Source: Janthinobacterium sp. SUN073 (GTDB lineage: Bacteria > Pseudomonadota > Gammaproteobacteria > Burkholderiales > Burkholderiaceae_D). From it: a DNA stretch of 64,000 bases. The stretch lies in NCBI RefSeq assembly GCF_030397665.1, contig NZ_JAPUBT010000001.1, positions 741,926 to 805,925 on the forward strand. The letters run 5' to 3'. Numbering within the stretch: position 1 is the first letter of the stretch; every line of letters begins with the position of its first letter. The notes beneath the pieces are model-generated. The model was not told where the DNA came from, ran no database searches, and saw nothing but the letters and a program-made list of their open reading frames with translations. The position numbers and the translations under genes are program-made. Below are positions 53,251-63,167 of the stretch, one piece after another.

Positions 53251-53400
53251 AGGGACTCCTGATTGGTTGCGAGGGAACTACCGCGTCCAACATGCGCGAG
53301 CCATCCGGCAAGAGATTGATACAGCTCAACAGTTATGCCGATATTCTGCTGATAAGGAGGGAAGCCGCCGATCATGTTGCATTGACACGCCTCAACGAAC

Positions 53401-54720
53401 ATGTCCCTGATCATGATGCACGTGCAGTCCCCTTCCGGAAAATGGTGGCAAGGCAAGCTGCTCCAGCCTTTCCTGCATTTCCACGACGCCATCGAACACA
53501 CACCCGTGCGACGCGCGCAGGTGCGCACCCTGGCCGTCATCGGCGCGCTGGGCATGCCCCTGTACTACGCGCTGTGGCATTATTTTTTTCCGCAAGAATA
53601 CGAATCGCCGCTGCTGCGCACGGTGGCGGCACTGCTGTTCCTGCCCGCGCTGTGGCCCGACCGCTTCAGCAATACCTGGTTCAGCGTGTACCTGTTCCTG
53701 GGGCTGACCTTCGAACTGCCGTTTTTCTTCACGTACATGTTCCTGATGAACCACGCCTCGTCACTGTGGATGCATTCACTGCTGGTGGCGCTGATCGTGC
53801 TGTTTCATTTCGATACGCGCATCGCCGTGCTGGCCTACCTGAGCGGCACCCTGCTGGCCTGCCTGGCGTTTGCCGTGTTTGGTGATCCCGCTTTTTTACT
53901 CAGCGGCGACGTCTTGCAGCAATTGCCCGTGCACTGGTTCACGATAGCCGTGCTGTCCGTGGTCAAGGTGGGGCGCCATGTGGGCGCACAAGAGAAACTG
54001 GCCGGGCTGGCAGCGGGACTGGGCAGCGTGGCGCACGAATTGCGCACGCCCCTCGTCAGCGTCGAGGCGAACGTGCGCGGGCTGCAGCGCAAGCTGCAAG
54101 ACCAGCCGCCCGACGCAGCCAGCCTGGAAGCGCTGGCGCGCATCCAGTTCGAAGTGCGCCACATGCACCACATGATCGATCTGTTCCTGCTCAGCGCCAG
54201 CGCCGTCAACCGCAAGCTTGAAGCCAACGAAGCTGTGGCCATGCACGACAGCGTGGCGGCCGTGCTGCGCCGCTATCCATTTACCAGCACGGCCCAGCGC
54301 GAGATCGTCAAGGTCGAGGTGCGCGCCGATTTCACCTTTCCCGGCCAGTCGGAACTGTGCGTGGTGATCCTGCTGAACCTGCTGCGCAATGCATTGAAAA
54401 GCATCCACCGCGCCGGCAAGGGCCGCGTGCGCATCATCATCGATGGCGCCCATCCCGTGCCGCGCCTGCTGTTCATCGACACGGGCTGCGGCATCGCGGC
54501 CAACCGCCTGCCGCTGATCTTCGACCGTTTCTATTCGTATCCTGCGCACAACGGCAGCGGCATCGGCCTGACCCTGTGCCGGCAAATCATGCAAGCCTGG
54601 CAGGCACGCATCCGCTGCGTGGCGCGCGAAGGCGCCTATGCCATCTTCGTGCTGGAATTTCCCCAGCCCCTGCCCGTGCCCACGCACACCCGTTTTCCAT
54701 CCATCCACCGCGCGAGGTGA
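53401..54720 (+). CDS. jqsS: Autoinducer sensor histidine kinase (JqsS)
   Basis: The 439-residue kinase has about six membrane helices at residues 40-195 (for example FLGLTFELPFFFTYMFLMNH). A DHp helix with the phospho-acceptor His212 in SVAHELRTPLVSVEANV follows, then an HATPase with N-box LLNLLRNALKSI, DTGCGIA and GSGIGLTLCRQIM. The membrane block resembles the CqsS/LqsS sensor, but unlike Vibrio CqsS there is no C-terminal receiver domain. The ATG at 53401 has no clear ribosome site; ATGs at 53413 and 53416 are alternatives. jqsR follows after three bases. Confidence 0.9.
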   Translation: MSLIMMHVQSPSGKWWQGKLLQPFLHFHDAIEHTPVRRAQVRTLAVIGALGMPLYYALWHYFFPQEYESPLLRTVAALLFLPALWPDRFSNTWFSVYLFLGLTFELPFFFTYMFLMNHASSLWMHSLLVALIVLFHFDTRIAVLAYLSGTLLACLAFAVFGDPAFLLSGDVLQQLPVHWFTIAVLSVVKVGRHVGAQEKLAGLAAGLGSVAHELRTPLVSVEANVRGLQRKLQDQPPDAASLEALARIQFEVRHMHHMIDLFLLSASAVNRKLEANEAVAMHDSVAAVLRRYPFTSTAQREIVKVEVRADFTFPGQSELCVVILLNLLRNALKSIHRAGKGRVRIIIDGAHPVPRLLFIDTGCGIAANRLPLIFDRFYSYPAHNGSGIGLTLCRQIMQAWQARIRCVAREGAYAIFVLEFPQPLPVPTHTRFPSIHRAR

Positions 54721-54723
54721 CGC

Positions 54724-55731
54724 ATGCAACTGCCCGTCTACACCCATCCGACCCTGACCGTATTGATCGACGACAGCGATTCCTTCCTGAAAAGCCTGGC
54801 ATTCCAGCTCAACCCTGGCCTGGCGCGCAAGACGTTCCACGACACCAGCAGCGCCTTGCACTGGCTGCGCCACAGCACGCAACTGGGCGAGACACCGCTG
54901 CACGTCAATTTCGACACGCAAAACCTGCCGCCCGACCAGTGCAACGTGGCGCTCGACCTCGAACGCATCTGGCGCATCAGCGGCCAGGCGCAGCGCTTTG
55001 CCGTGCCCTCCGTGCTGGTGATCGATTATTCGATGCCGCAGATGAATGGCCTGGAATTTTGCCAGGCCGTGCGCGACTTGCCGTGCAAGAAGATTTTATT
55101 TACGGGGGCGGCCGATGAAAAAGTAGCCGTCACGGCCTTCAACCGGGGCTTGATCGACCGCTACATCAAGAAGAGCGACGACGATGCGCTCGATATCCTG
55201 GAACTGGAAATCGTTGCCCTGCAACGCGAATTCTTCCTGCAGCAATCGGACACCGTACGCGACCTGCTATTACTGCACGACTATGCTTTCCTGCAAGACG
55301 AAGCCCTGGCCGCCGTCGTGCACGAGCTGTGCCAGCGCCATGGCTTCGTCGAGTTCTACATCTTTCCCAATCCCTGCGGCATCCTGTTCTTCACGCGCGA
55401 TGGCCATGCCAGGCTGATGATCATCGAGACGGAGCGCAGCCTGCACACGCAATATGAAATGGCGCGCGACAACGACGCACCGGAATCCCTGCTGTTGGCC
55501 CTGCTGGAAATGCGCGTGATCCCGTACTTTTCCGACGCCGACAGCGACGGCATGTATTCCAGCCAGATCGGCGAAAACTGGTTCCGCTATTGCGCCGCCC
55601 CCACCATCTGCCTGGGCCGGGTGACATATTTCTGGGCCCTGTTCGACGTCCCGCCGCACCAGCTGGGGCAGCCGGTCATGTCTTACGCGCAATTTTTGCG
55701 CGCGGGCGCGGGCGACAGCGTCAGCGCGTAG
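54724..55731 (+). CDS. jqsR: Response regulator with non-HTH output domain (JqsR)
   Basis: The 335-residue protein begins with a receiver domain: acidic pocket Asp16-Asp17 in VLIDDSDSFL, phospho-acceptor Asp101 in VIDYSMPQMNG, Thr in LFTGAAD, Lys in RYIKKS. The spacing between the pocket and the acceptor (about 85 residues) is longer than usual, reflecting an insert. The C-terminal half (about residues 165-335) shows no helix-turn-helix, GGDEF, EAL or other common output fold and resembles LqsR-type regulators. It is co-translated with jqsS and ends eight bases from the convergent ABC permease gene. Confidence 0.88.
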   Translation: MQLPVYTHPTLTVLIDDSDSFLKSLAFQLNPGLARKTFHDTSSALHWLRHSTQLGETPLHVNFDTQNLPPDQCNVALDLERIWRISGQAQRFAVPSVLVIDYSMPQMNGLEFCQAVRDLPCKKILFTGAADEKVAVTAFNRGLIDRYIKKSDDDALDILELEIVALQREFFLQQSDTVRDLLLLHDYAFLQDEALAAVVHELCQRHGFVEFYIFPNPCGILFFTRDGHARLMIIETERSLHTQYEMARDNDAPESLLLALLEMRVIPYFSDADSDGMYSSQIGENWFRYCAAPTICLGRVTYFWALFDVPPHQLGQPVMSYAQFLRAGAGDSVSA

Positions 55732-55739
55732 TTGGCAAC

Positions 55740-58271
55740 TCAGCCTTCCCGTAGCGTTTGCAGCGGCGGATGTTTGAGCACGTTACGCAGTCCCAGCCAG
55801 CCGCCAGCGATGGCGCACAGGGCGCCGGCCAGCAGGCCGAAGGCCCACACGCCCGGTGCGAAGCTCCATGCGAACTTGAACTGGTACGTGGCCAGGGCCC
55901 AGCCCATGGCCGCCGCGCCCGTGGCCGCCAGCAAGCCGGCCAGCGCGCCCACGAGGGAGAATTCGATCAGCTGCGCCTGCGCCAGCTGGCGCCGCGTGGC
56001 GCCCAGCGCGCGCAGCAGGCCCGCTTCGCGCGTGCGCTCGTCCTGCGAACCCATCAGCGCCGCATACAGCACCAGCAAGCCCGATGCCAGCGTAAACGCG
56101 AAGAGGAATTCGACGGCCGTGACCACCTGGTCCAGCACGCCCTGGATCTGTTTCAGCACGCCGCCCACGTCGACCACCGTCAAATTCGGATAGTCGCGCA
56201 GCAAGGCATTGCCCAGGTCCGCCTGCGCCGGTGGCAGGTGAAACGCCGTGATCCACGTCTGCGGCGTGTCCGCCATGGCGGCCGGGTTGATGATGACAAA
56301 GAAATTGACGCGCATCGAACCCCACTCCAGCTTGCGTAGACTCGTGATCGCCGCCTCCACGCTCTGGCCGGCGATGTCGAAGCGCAGCTTGTCGCCCAGT
56401 TTCAGTTTCAATGTCTTGGCGATGCCCTCTTCCACCGACGCCTCAGCCGGCGCACCGGGCGCATTGGCGAACCACTTGCCGGCCACGAGCTTGTTTTCTT
56501 CCTGCATCGTGGCCATCGTCGACAGGTTGAATTCGCGCTCGGCCAGGCCCTTGGCGCGGTCATCCTCGTAGGTGGTTTCCGTGATGGCGTTGCCATTCAC
56601 GGCCACCAGGCGCCCGCGTATCATCGGATACAAAGGTGCGTTGGCCACGCCGGCCTGCGCCAGGCGCGCGGCGATCGGGTCTTTTTGCTCGGGCAGGATA
56701 TTGATCATGAAGCGGTTCGGCGCGTCCGGCGGCGTGGCGTTGCGCCAGGCCACCATCAAGTCGCCACGCACCACCGTCAGCAGCAGCAAGGCCATCAGGC
56801 CCAGCGCCAGCGACACCACCTGGATCACGGTGGCGCCCGGACGGCGCTGCAAGGACGTGACGGCGAAGCGCCAGCCCTGGTGATTGAAGGCGCCGCGCAG
56901 GGTTTTCAGCGATTTGATGCCCAGCCAGCCGGCCAGGCCGAACAGGGCGAAGCCGCCCAGGAAGCCGGCCGCCGTCAGCAGCGCCAGTTTCACGTCGCCC
57001 GCCTGCCACAGCAGCAGCACGACAAAGGCGGCGATGCCCAGGCCATACGTGGCCAGGGCCAGCGCCTGCGGCGGCTCCTGCTCGCGGCGGATCACGCGGT
57101 TGTGCGGTACATTGCGCAACTGCAAAATCGGCGGCAGGGCAAAGCCCAGCAGCAACAGCATGCCGGTGGCCACGCCCTGCAGCGCGGGCAGCAGGGAGAC
57201 GGGCGGCAAGTCGCTCTGCACCAGCTTGCCCAACAGCTCCAGCAGCACCAGGTGGCCGCCGAAGCCCACCATCACGCCGACCACGCTGCCGGCCAGGCCC
57301 ACCAGTAAAAATTCGATCACGTACATGGCCGTGACCTGGTTTTGCCTCAAGCCCAGGCAGCGCAGCATGGCGCAGGCATCCAGGTGGCGCAGCATGAAGC
57401 GGCGCGCCGCCATCGCCACAGCGACGGCGGCCAGCATGGCCGACAGCAAGCCGACCAGCGACAGGAAACGGTCGGCGCGGTCCAAGGTCGATTGCATCTG
57501 CGGACTACCCGATTCCAGCGATTCGATGCGCACACCTTTGATGGCCTGCGTCTTGATCTGGCTTTCCAGCCAGGCTTGATATTGCGCAAGCTCGGCTGCC
57601 TTGGCGGGCGGCGCCGACAGCAGCAGCCGGTACGATACGCGCGAGCCGTTCTGCACCAGCGCCGTGGCGGCCAGGTCGCTCAAGGGCAGCATCACGCGGG
57701 GGGCGAAGTTCAAAAAGGAAGCGCCCCGGTCCGGTTCGCTGGCGATCAGTTGCGTGACCGTAAAGGCCTTGTCGCCCAGGGTCAAGGTGTCGCCCAGCTT
57801 GGCGTTCAGGCTGGACAAAATCGCCGCATCGACCCACAGGGTGCCGGACGCCGGCACCTGGTCCGTTGGCCGTCCCACGGCATCCTGCGCTTCGGTGGGG
57901 TTGGTGGTGATTTTCAGCTTGCCCCGCTGCGGGTAGCCCGGTGAAACGGCCTTGATGGACGCCAGTTGCGACAGCGACTGCTCGCCTTCTCCCGCCTGCG
58001 CCATGCTGGGAAACGTCACCGTATCGGCCAGGATAAAACCGCGCTTCTGCGCTTCGGCGCGCCACGCCGCATTGACGGGCTGGTCGGCGCTGATGACCAG
58101 ATCGGCCCCCAGCAGCTGGTGCGCGTCGCGGTTCAGGCCCGCGCGCAGGCGGTCGACGAAGAAGCCCACGGCCGACAGGGCCGCCACGGCCACGATCAGG
58201 GCGACGAGCAGGAAACGCAGTTGCCCGGCGCGCCAGTCGCGGCCGGTCATTTTCAGGGAGAGGCGGAACAT
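55740..58271 (-). CDS. FtsX-family ABC transporter permease (YbbP-like)
   Basis: This 843-residue permease has the doubled MacB/FtsX layout. It has an N-terminal helix, a large periplasmic domain, then two FtsX core blocks (about residues 260-390 and 730-840) with ALLRALGATRRQLAQAQL and AMLRCLGLRQNQVTAMYV. It resembles YbbP, the permease of YbbAP-type exporters. No ABC ATPase gene lies beside it in the window, since its upstream neighbour is beyond an adenosine deaminase. The partner ATPase must be elsewhere or the pair is split. Confidence 0.87.
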   Translation of the reverse strand: MFRLSLKMTGRDWRAGQLRFLLVALIVAVAALSAVGFFVDRLRAGLNRDAHQLLGADLVISADQPVNAAWRAEAQKRGFILADTVTFPSMAQAGEGEQSLSQLASIKAVSPGYPQRGKLKITTNPTEAQDAVGRPTDQVPASGTLWVDAAILSSLNAKLGDTLTLGDKAFTVTQLIASEPDRGASFLNFAPRVMLPLSDLAATALVQNGSRVSYRLLLSAPPAKAAELAQYQAWLESQIKTQAIKGVRIESLESGSPQMQSTLDRADRFLSLVGLLSAMLAAVAVAMAARRFMLRHLDACAMLRCLGLRQNQVTAMYVIEFLLVGLAGSVVGVMVGFGGHLVLLELLGKLVQSDLPPVSLLPALQGVATGMLLLLGFALPPILQLRNVPHNRVIRREQEPPQALALATYGLGIAAFVVLLLWQAGDVKLALLTAAGFLGGFALFGLAGWLGIKSLKTLRGAFNHQGWRFAVTSLQRRPGATVIQVVSLALGLMALLLLTVVRGDLMVAWRNATPPDAPNRFMINILPEQKDPIAARLAQAGVANAPLYPMIRGRLVAVNGNAITETTYEDDRAKGLAEREFNLSTMATMQEENKLVAGKWFANAPGAPAEASVEEGIAKTLKLKLGDKLRFDIAGQSVEAAITSLRKLEWGSMRVNFFVIINPAAMADTPQTWITAFHLPPAQADLGNALLRDYPNLTVVDVGGVLKQIQGVLDQVVTAVEFLFAFTLASGLLVLYAALMGSQDERTREAGLLRALGATRRQLAQAQLIEFSLVGALAGLLAATGAAAMGWALATYQFKFAWSFAPGVWAFGLLAGALCAIAGGWLGLRNVLKHPPLQTLREG

Positions 58272-58294
58272 GGGCGGCGGGTCTTTATTAAGAT

Positions 58295-59903
<1,609 letters not shown>

Positions 59904-61826
59904 ATGACCATTTTTGATAACTATGCAGCACGCTACGAGCGCACCCGCGAAGAGGAAATGTCGCTCACCGAATACCTGGCCCTGTGCAAGAAGGACAAGC
60001 TGACGTATGCCAGCGCGCCCGAACGCATGCTGGCCGCCATCGGCGAGCCGCAACTGGTCGACACGCGCAACGACACGCGCCTGTCGCGTATCTTCGCCAA
60101 CAAGGTGATCAAGATCTATCCCGCCTTCCGCGAGTTCTACGGCACCGAGGAAGTGATCGAGCAAGTCGTCTCGTATTTCCGCCACGCGGCGCAAGGCCTG
60201 GAAGAACGCAAGCAGATCCTGTATCTGCTGGGGCCTGTCGGCGGCGGCAAGTCGTCGATCGCGGAAAAACTCAAGTCGCTGATGGAACACGTGCCCTTCT
60301 ATTGCCTGAAAGGCTCGCCCGTCAACGAATCGCCTCTAGGCCTGTTCAACGAGCAAGAAGACGGCACCATCCTGGAAGAGGATTACGGCATCCCGCGCCG
60401 CTACCTGCGCAACATCCCCAGCCCGTGGGCCGTGAAGCGCCTGCATGAATACAATGGCGACATCAACCAGTTCCGCGTCGTCAAGCGCTATCCGTCCGTG
60501 CTGAAACAGATCGCCATCTCGAAAACGGAACCGGGCGACGAGAACAACCAGGATATTTCCTCGCTGGTGGGCAAGGTCGACATCCGCAAGCTGGAAGACT
60601 ATGCGCAGGACGACCCGGACGCCTACAGCTATTCGGGCGGCCTGTGCCTGGCCAACCAGGGCTTGATGGAATTCGTGGAAATGTTCAAGGCGCCGATCAA
60701 GGTGCTGCATCCGCTGCTGACGGCCACGCAAGAAGGCAATTACAAGGGCACGGAAGGTTTTGGCGCGATTCCGTTCGACGGCATCATCCTGGCCCACTCG
60801 AACGAGTCGGAATGGAAGACCTTTAAAAACAACCGCAACAACGAGGCCTTCCTTGACCGTATCTATATCGTCAAGGTGCCGTACTGCCTGCGCGTGACCG
60901 ATGAAATCAAGATCTACGACAAGCTGGTGGCCAATTCCTCGCTCGTCAAGGCCCCGTGCGCGCCCGGCACCCTGCGCATGATGGCGCAGTTCGCCATCCT
61001 GTCACGCCTGAAAGACCCGGAAAATTCCAGCATTTTCTCGAAGATGCTCGTCTACGATGGCGAAAACCTCAAGGATACGGACCCGAAAGCCAAATCCATG
61101 CACGAATACGTCGATTACGCGGGCGTGGACGAGGGCATGAACGGCCTGTCGACGCGCTTTGCCTTCAAGATCCTGTCGAAAGTGTTCAACTTTGACAATT
61201 CCGAAGTGGCCGCCAATCCCGTGCACTTATTATATGTACTGGAACAGCAGGTCGAGCGCGAGCAGTTCGCGCCGGAACTCGAGCAGCGCTACTTCTCCTA
61301 TATTAAGGAGCACCTGGCGCAGCGCTATGTGGAATTCATCGGCAAGGAGATCCAGACGGCTTACCTGGAAAGCTATTCGGAATACGGCCAGAACATTTTC
61401 GACCGCTACGTGACGTTTGCCGATTTCTGGATACAGGACCAGGAATACCGCGATCCGGACACGGGCGAGAGCTTCGACCGCGAATCGCTGAACAATGAGC
61501 TGGAAAAGATCGAGAAACCGGCGGGCATTTCCAATCCGAAGGATTTCCGCAATGAAATCGTGAACTTCGGGCTGCGCGCGCGGGCCTCGAACGGCGGCAA
61601 GAATCCCGCCTGGACCAGCTATGAAAAGTTCCGCACCGTGATCGAAAAGAAAATGTTCTCGAATACGGAGGAATTGCTGCCCGTGATTTCCTTCAATGCC
61701 AAGGCCAGCGCCGACGATGCCAACAAGCACGCCGACTTCGTGGCCCGCATGGTGGAAAAAGGCTATACGGCCAAGCAGGTACGCCTGTTATGCGAATGGT
61801 ACTTGCGCGTACGCAAGTCATCCTAG
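59904..61826 (+). CDS. yeaG: PrkA family serine protein kinase (YeaG)
   Basis: The 640-residue product is a full-length PrkA/YeaG, an AAA+-related protein with reported serine kinase activity linked to starvation and nitrogen stress. It begins MTIFDNYAARYERTREEEMS and has the P-loop GPVGGGKSSIAEKLKSLM (about residues 110-127). The C-terminal PrkA domain is typical (KMFSNTEELLPVISFNAKAS). AAAGGACATTGAC before the ATG gives a good ribosome site. yeaH and spoVR follow, the standard three-gene operon. Confidence 0.96.
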   Translation: MTIFDNYAARYERTREEEMSLTEYLALCKKDKLTYASAPERMLAAIGEPQLVDTRNDTRLSRIFANKVIKIYPAFREFYGTEEVIEQVVSYFRHAAQGLEERKQILYLLGPVGGGKSSIAEKLKSLMEHVPFYCLKGSPVNESPLGLFNEQEDGTILEEDYGIPRRYLRNIPSPWAVKRLHEYNGDINQFRVVKRYPSVLKQIAISKTEPGDENNQDISSLVGKVDIRKLEDYAQDDPDAYSYSGGLCLANQGLMEFVEMFKAPIKVLHPLLTATQEGNYKGTEGFGAIPFDGIILAHSNESEWKTFKNNRNNEAFLDRIYIVKVPYCLRVTDEIKIYDKLVANSSLVKAPCAPGTLRMMAQFAILSRLKDPENSSIFSKMLVYDGENLKDTDPKAKSMHEYVDYAGVDEGMNGLSTRFAFKILSKVFNFDNSEVAANPVHLLYVLEQQVEREQFAPELEQRYFSYIKEHLAQRYVEFIGKEIQTAYLESYSEYGQNIFDRYVTFADFWIQDQEYRDPDTGESFDRESLNNELEKIEKPAGISNPKDFRNEIVNFGLRARASNGGKNPAWTSYEKFRTVIEKKMFSNTEELLPVISFNAKASADDANKHADFVARMVEKGYTAKQVRLLCEWYLRVRKSS

Positions 61827-61898
61827 CGCGGACAGCGGAGGCGCGCTCCCGCCCGGCGACTGGCGGGGCGCGCAAGACGAGAGGCAAGGAGGCACCCT

Positions 61899-63167
61899 TT
61901 GACATACCTCATCGACAGGCGCTTGCAAAGCAAGAATAAATCCGCCGTCAACCGCGAGCGTTTCCTGCGGCGTTACAAGGGCCAGATCAAGGATGCCGTG
62001 GGGCGCGCCATCAAGGGGCGCTCGATCACGGACGTCGAGAATGGCGAGAAGGTCAGCATCCCCGTCAAGGACGTGGGCGAACCGTCGTTCGGCCACGCGC
62101 ATGGGGGCGTATGGGAAGTGGTTAATCCCGGCAACAAGGAATACCTGAAAGGCGACCAGATCGCCCGGCCGAAAGGCGGCGGTGGCAGTGGGCGGGGCAA
62201 GGCGGGCAATAGCGACGAGACGACGGAAGACGACTTCATCTTCGAATTGTCGCGCGAAGAATTCATGAATTATTTCTTCGAGGACCTGGAATTGCCGCAC
62301 ATGGTGAAAACCCAGTTGACGGCCACCACGGAATTCAAGAACCAGCGCGCCGGCTACAATATGTCGGGCACGCCATCGAACATCCATGTGCTGCGTTCCC
62401 TGCGCGGCGCGCTGGGCCGGCGCATCGCCGTCGGCGGCGGCGCCCGCAAGCAGCTGGCGCAGGCCGAGGAAGACCTGGCCGAACTGCTGCACGAAGGCGC
62501 ACCCGACAGCGACCCGCTGGTGGTGGAGCTGCGCCGCGTGATCCACCACCTGCACACGCGCCTGCTGGCGATTCCCTTCATCGATCCGTTCGACTTGCGC
62601 TACAGCAACCGCATCAAGGTGCCCAAGCCGATGACGCAAGCCGTCATGTTCTGCATCATGGACGTCTCCGGTTCCATGGACGAATCGCGCAAGGACACGG
62701 CCAAGCGCTTCTTCATCCTCCTGTATCTGTTCCTCAAGCGCGCCTACGACAAGATCGAGGTGGTCTTCATCCGCCACCATACGGCGGCGGCGGAAGTGGA
62801 CGAGCATGAATTCTTCAATTCGCGCGAGTCGGGCGGCACCGTGGTGTCGTCCGCCCTGCACTTGCTCAATACCATCATCGACGAACGCTATGGCGCCGGG
62901 CAATGGAACAGCTATGTGGCGCAGGCGTCCGACGGCGATAACTGGGACAACGATTCCGTGCTGTGCCGCCAGTTGCTGATCAACACCATCCTGCCCAAGG
63001 TGCAGTACTACACCTATGTCGAGATCACCGACGGCCCGCAGCAAAACCTGTGGGAGCAATACGCGGGCGTGCTCGACCATCACGCCCATTTCGCCATGCA
63101 AAAGATCGTCACGCCGGCCGATATCTACCCGGTCTTCCGCGAACTGTTCAAGAAACAGGTGAAATGA
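61899..63167 (+). CDS. yeaH: YeaH/YhbH family (DUF444) protein
   Basis: The 422-residue protein starts at a TTG (61899) with a very strong ribosome site, AAGGAGG, about 7 bases upstream. It begins TYLIDRRLQSKNKSAVNRER and is basic in the first 60 residues. A von Willebrand A-like domain has the MIDAS motif FCIMDVSGSMDES (Asp255). The family is always found with PrkA and SpoVR, but the molecular role is unknown. Its stop overlaps the spoVR ATG by four bases. Confidence 0.94.
   Translation: MTYLIDRRLQSKNKSAVNRERFLRRYKGQIKDAVGRAIKGRSITDVENGEKVSIPVKDVGEPSFGHAHGGVWEVVNPGNKEYLKGDQIARPKGGGGSGRGKAGNSDETTEDDFIFELSREEFMNYFFEDLELPHMVKTQLTATTEFKNQRAGYNMSGTPSNIHVLRSLRGALGRRIAVGGGARKQLAQAEEDLAELLHEGAPDSDPLVVELRRVIHHLHTRLLAIPFIDPFDLRYSNRIKVPKPMTQAVMFCIMDVSGSMDESRKDTAKRFFILLYLFLKRAYDKIEVVFIRHHTAAAEVDEHEFFNSRESGGTVVSSALHLLNTIIDERYGAGQWNSYVAQASDGDNWDNDSVLCRQLLINTILPKVQYYTYVEITDGPQQNLWEQYAGVLDHHAHFAMQKIVTPADIYPVFRELFKKQVK

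Noticed and set aside
53318..53344. GCCGATAT in the jqsA-jqsS gap as a sigma-28 promoter
   Set aside because: The -35 position reads GATACAGC, a poor match.
53292..53885. Open frame overlapping the start of jqsS in another frame
   Set aside because: After the first 40 codons it becomes an Arg/His/Ala-rich shadow of jqsS, with no ribosome site at its start.
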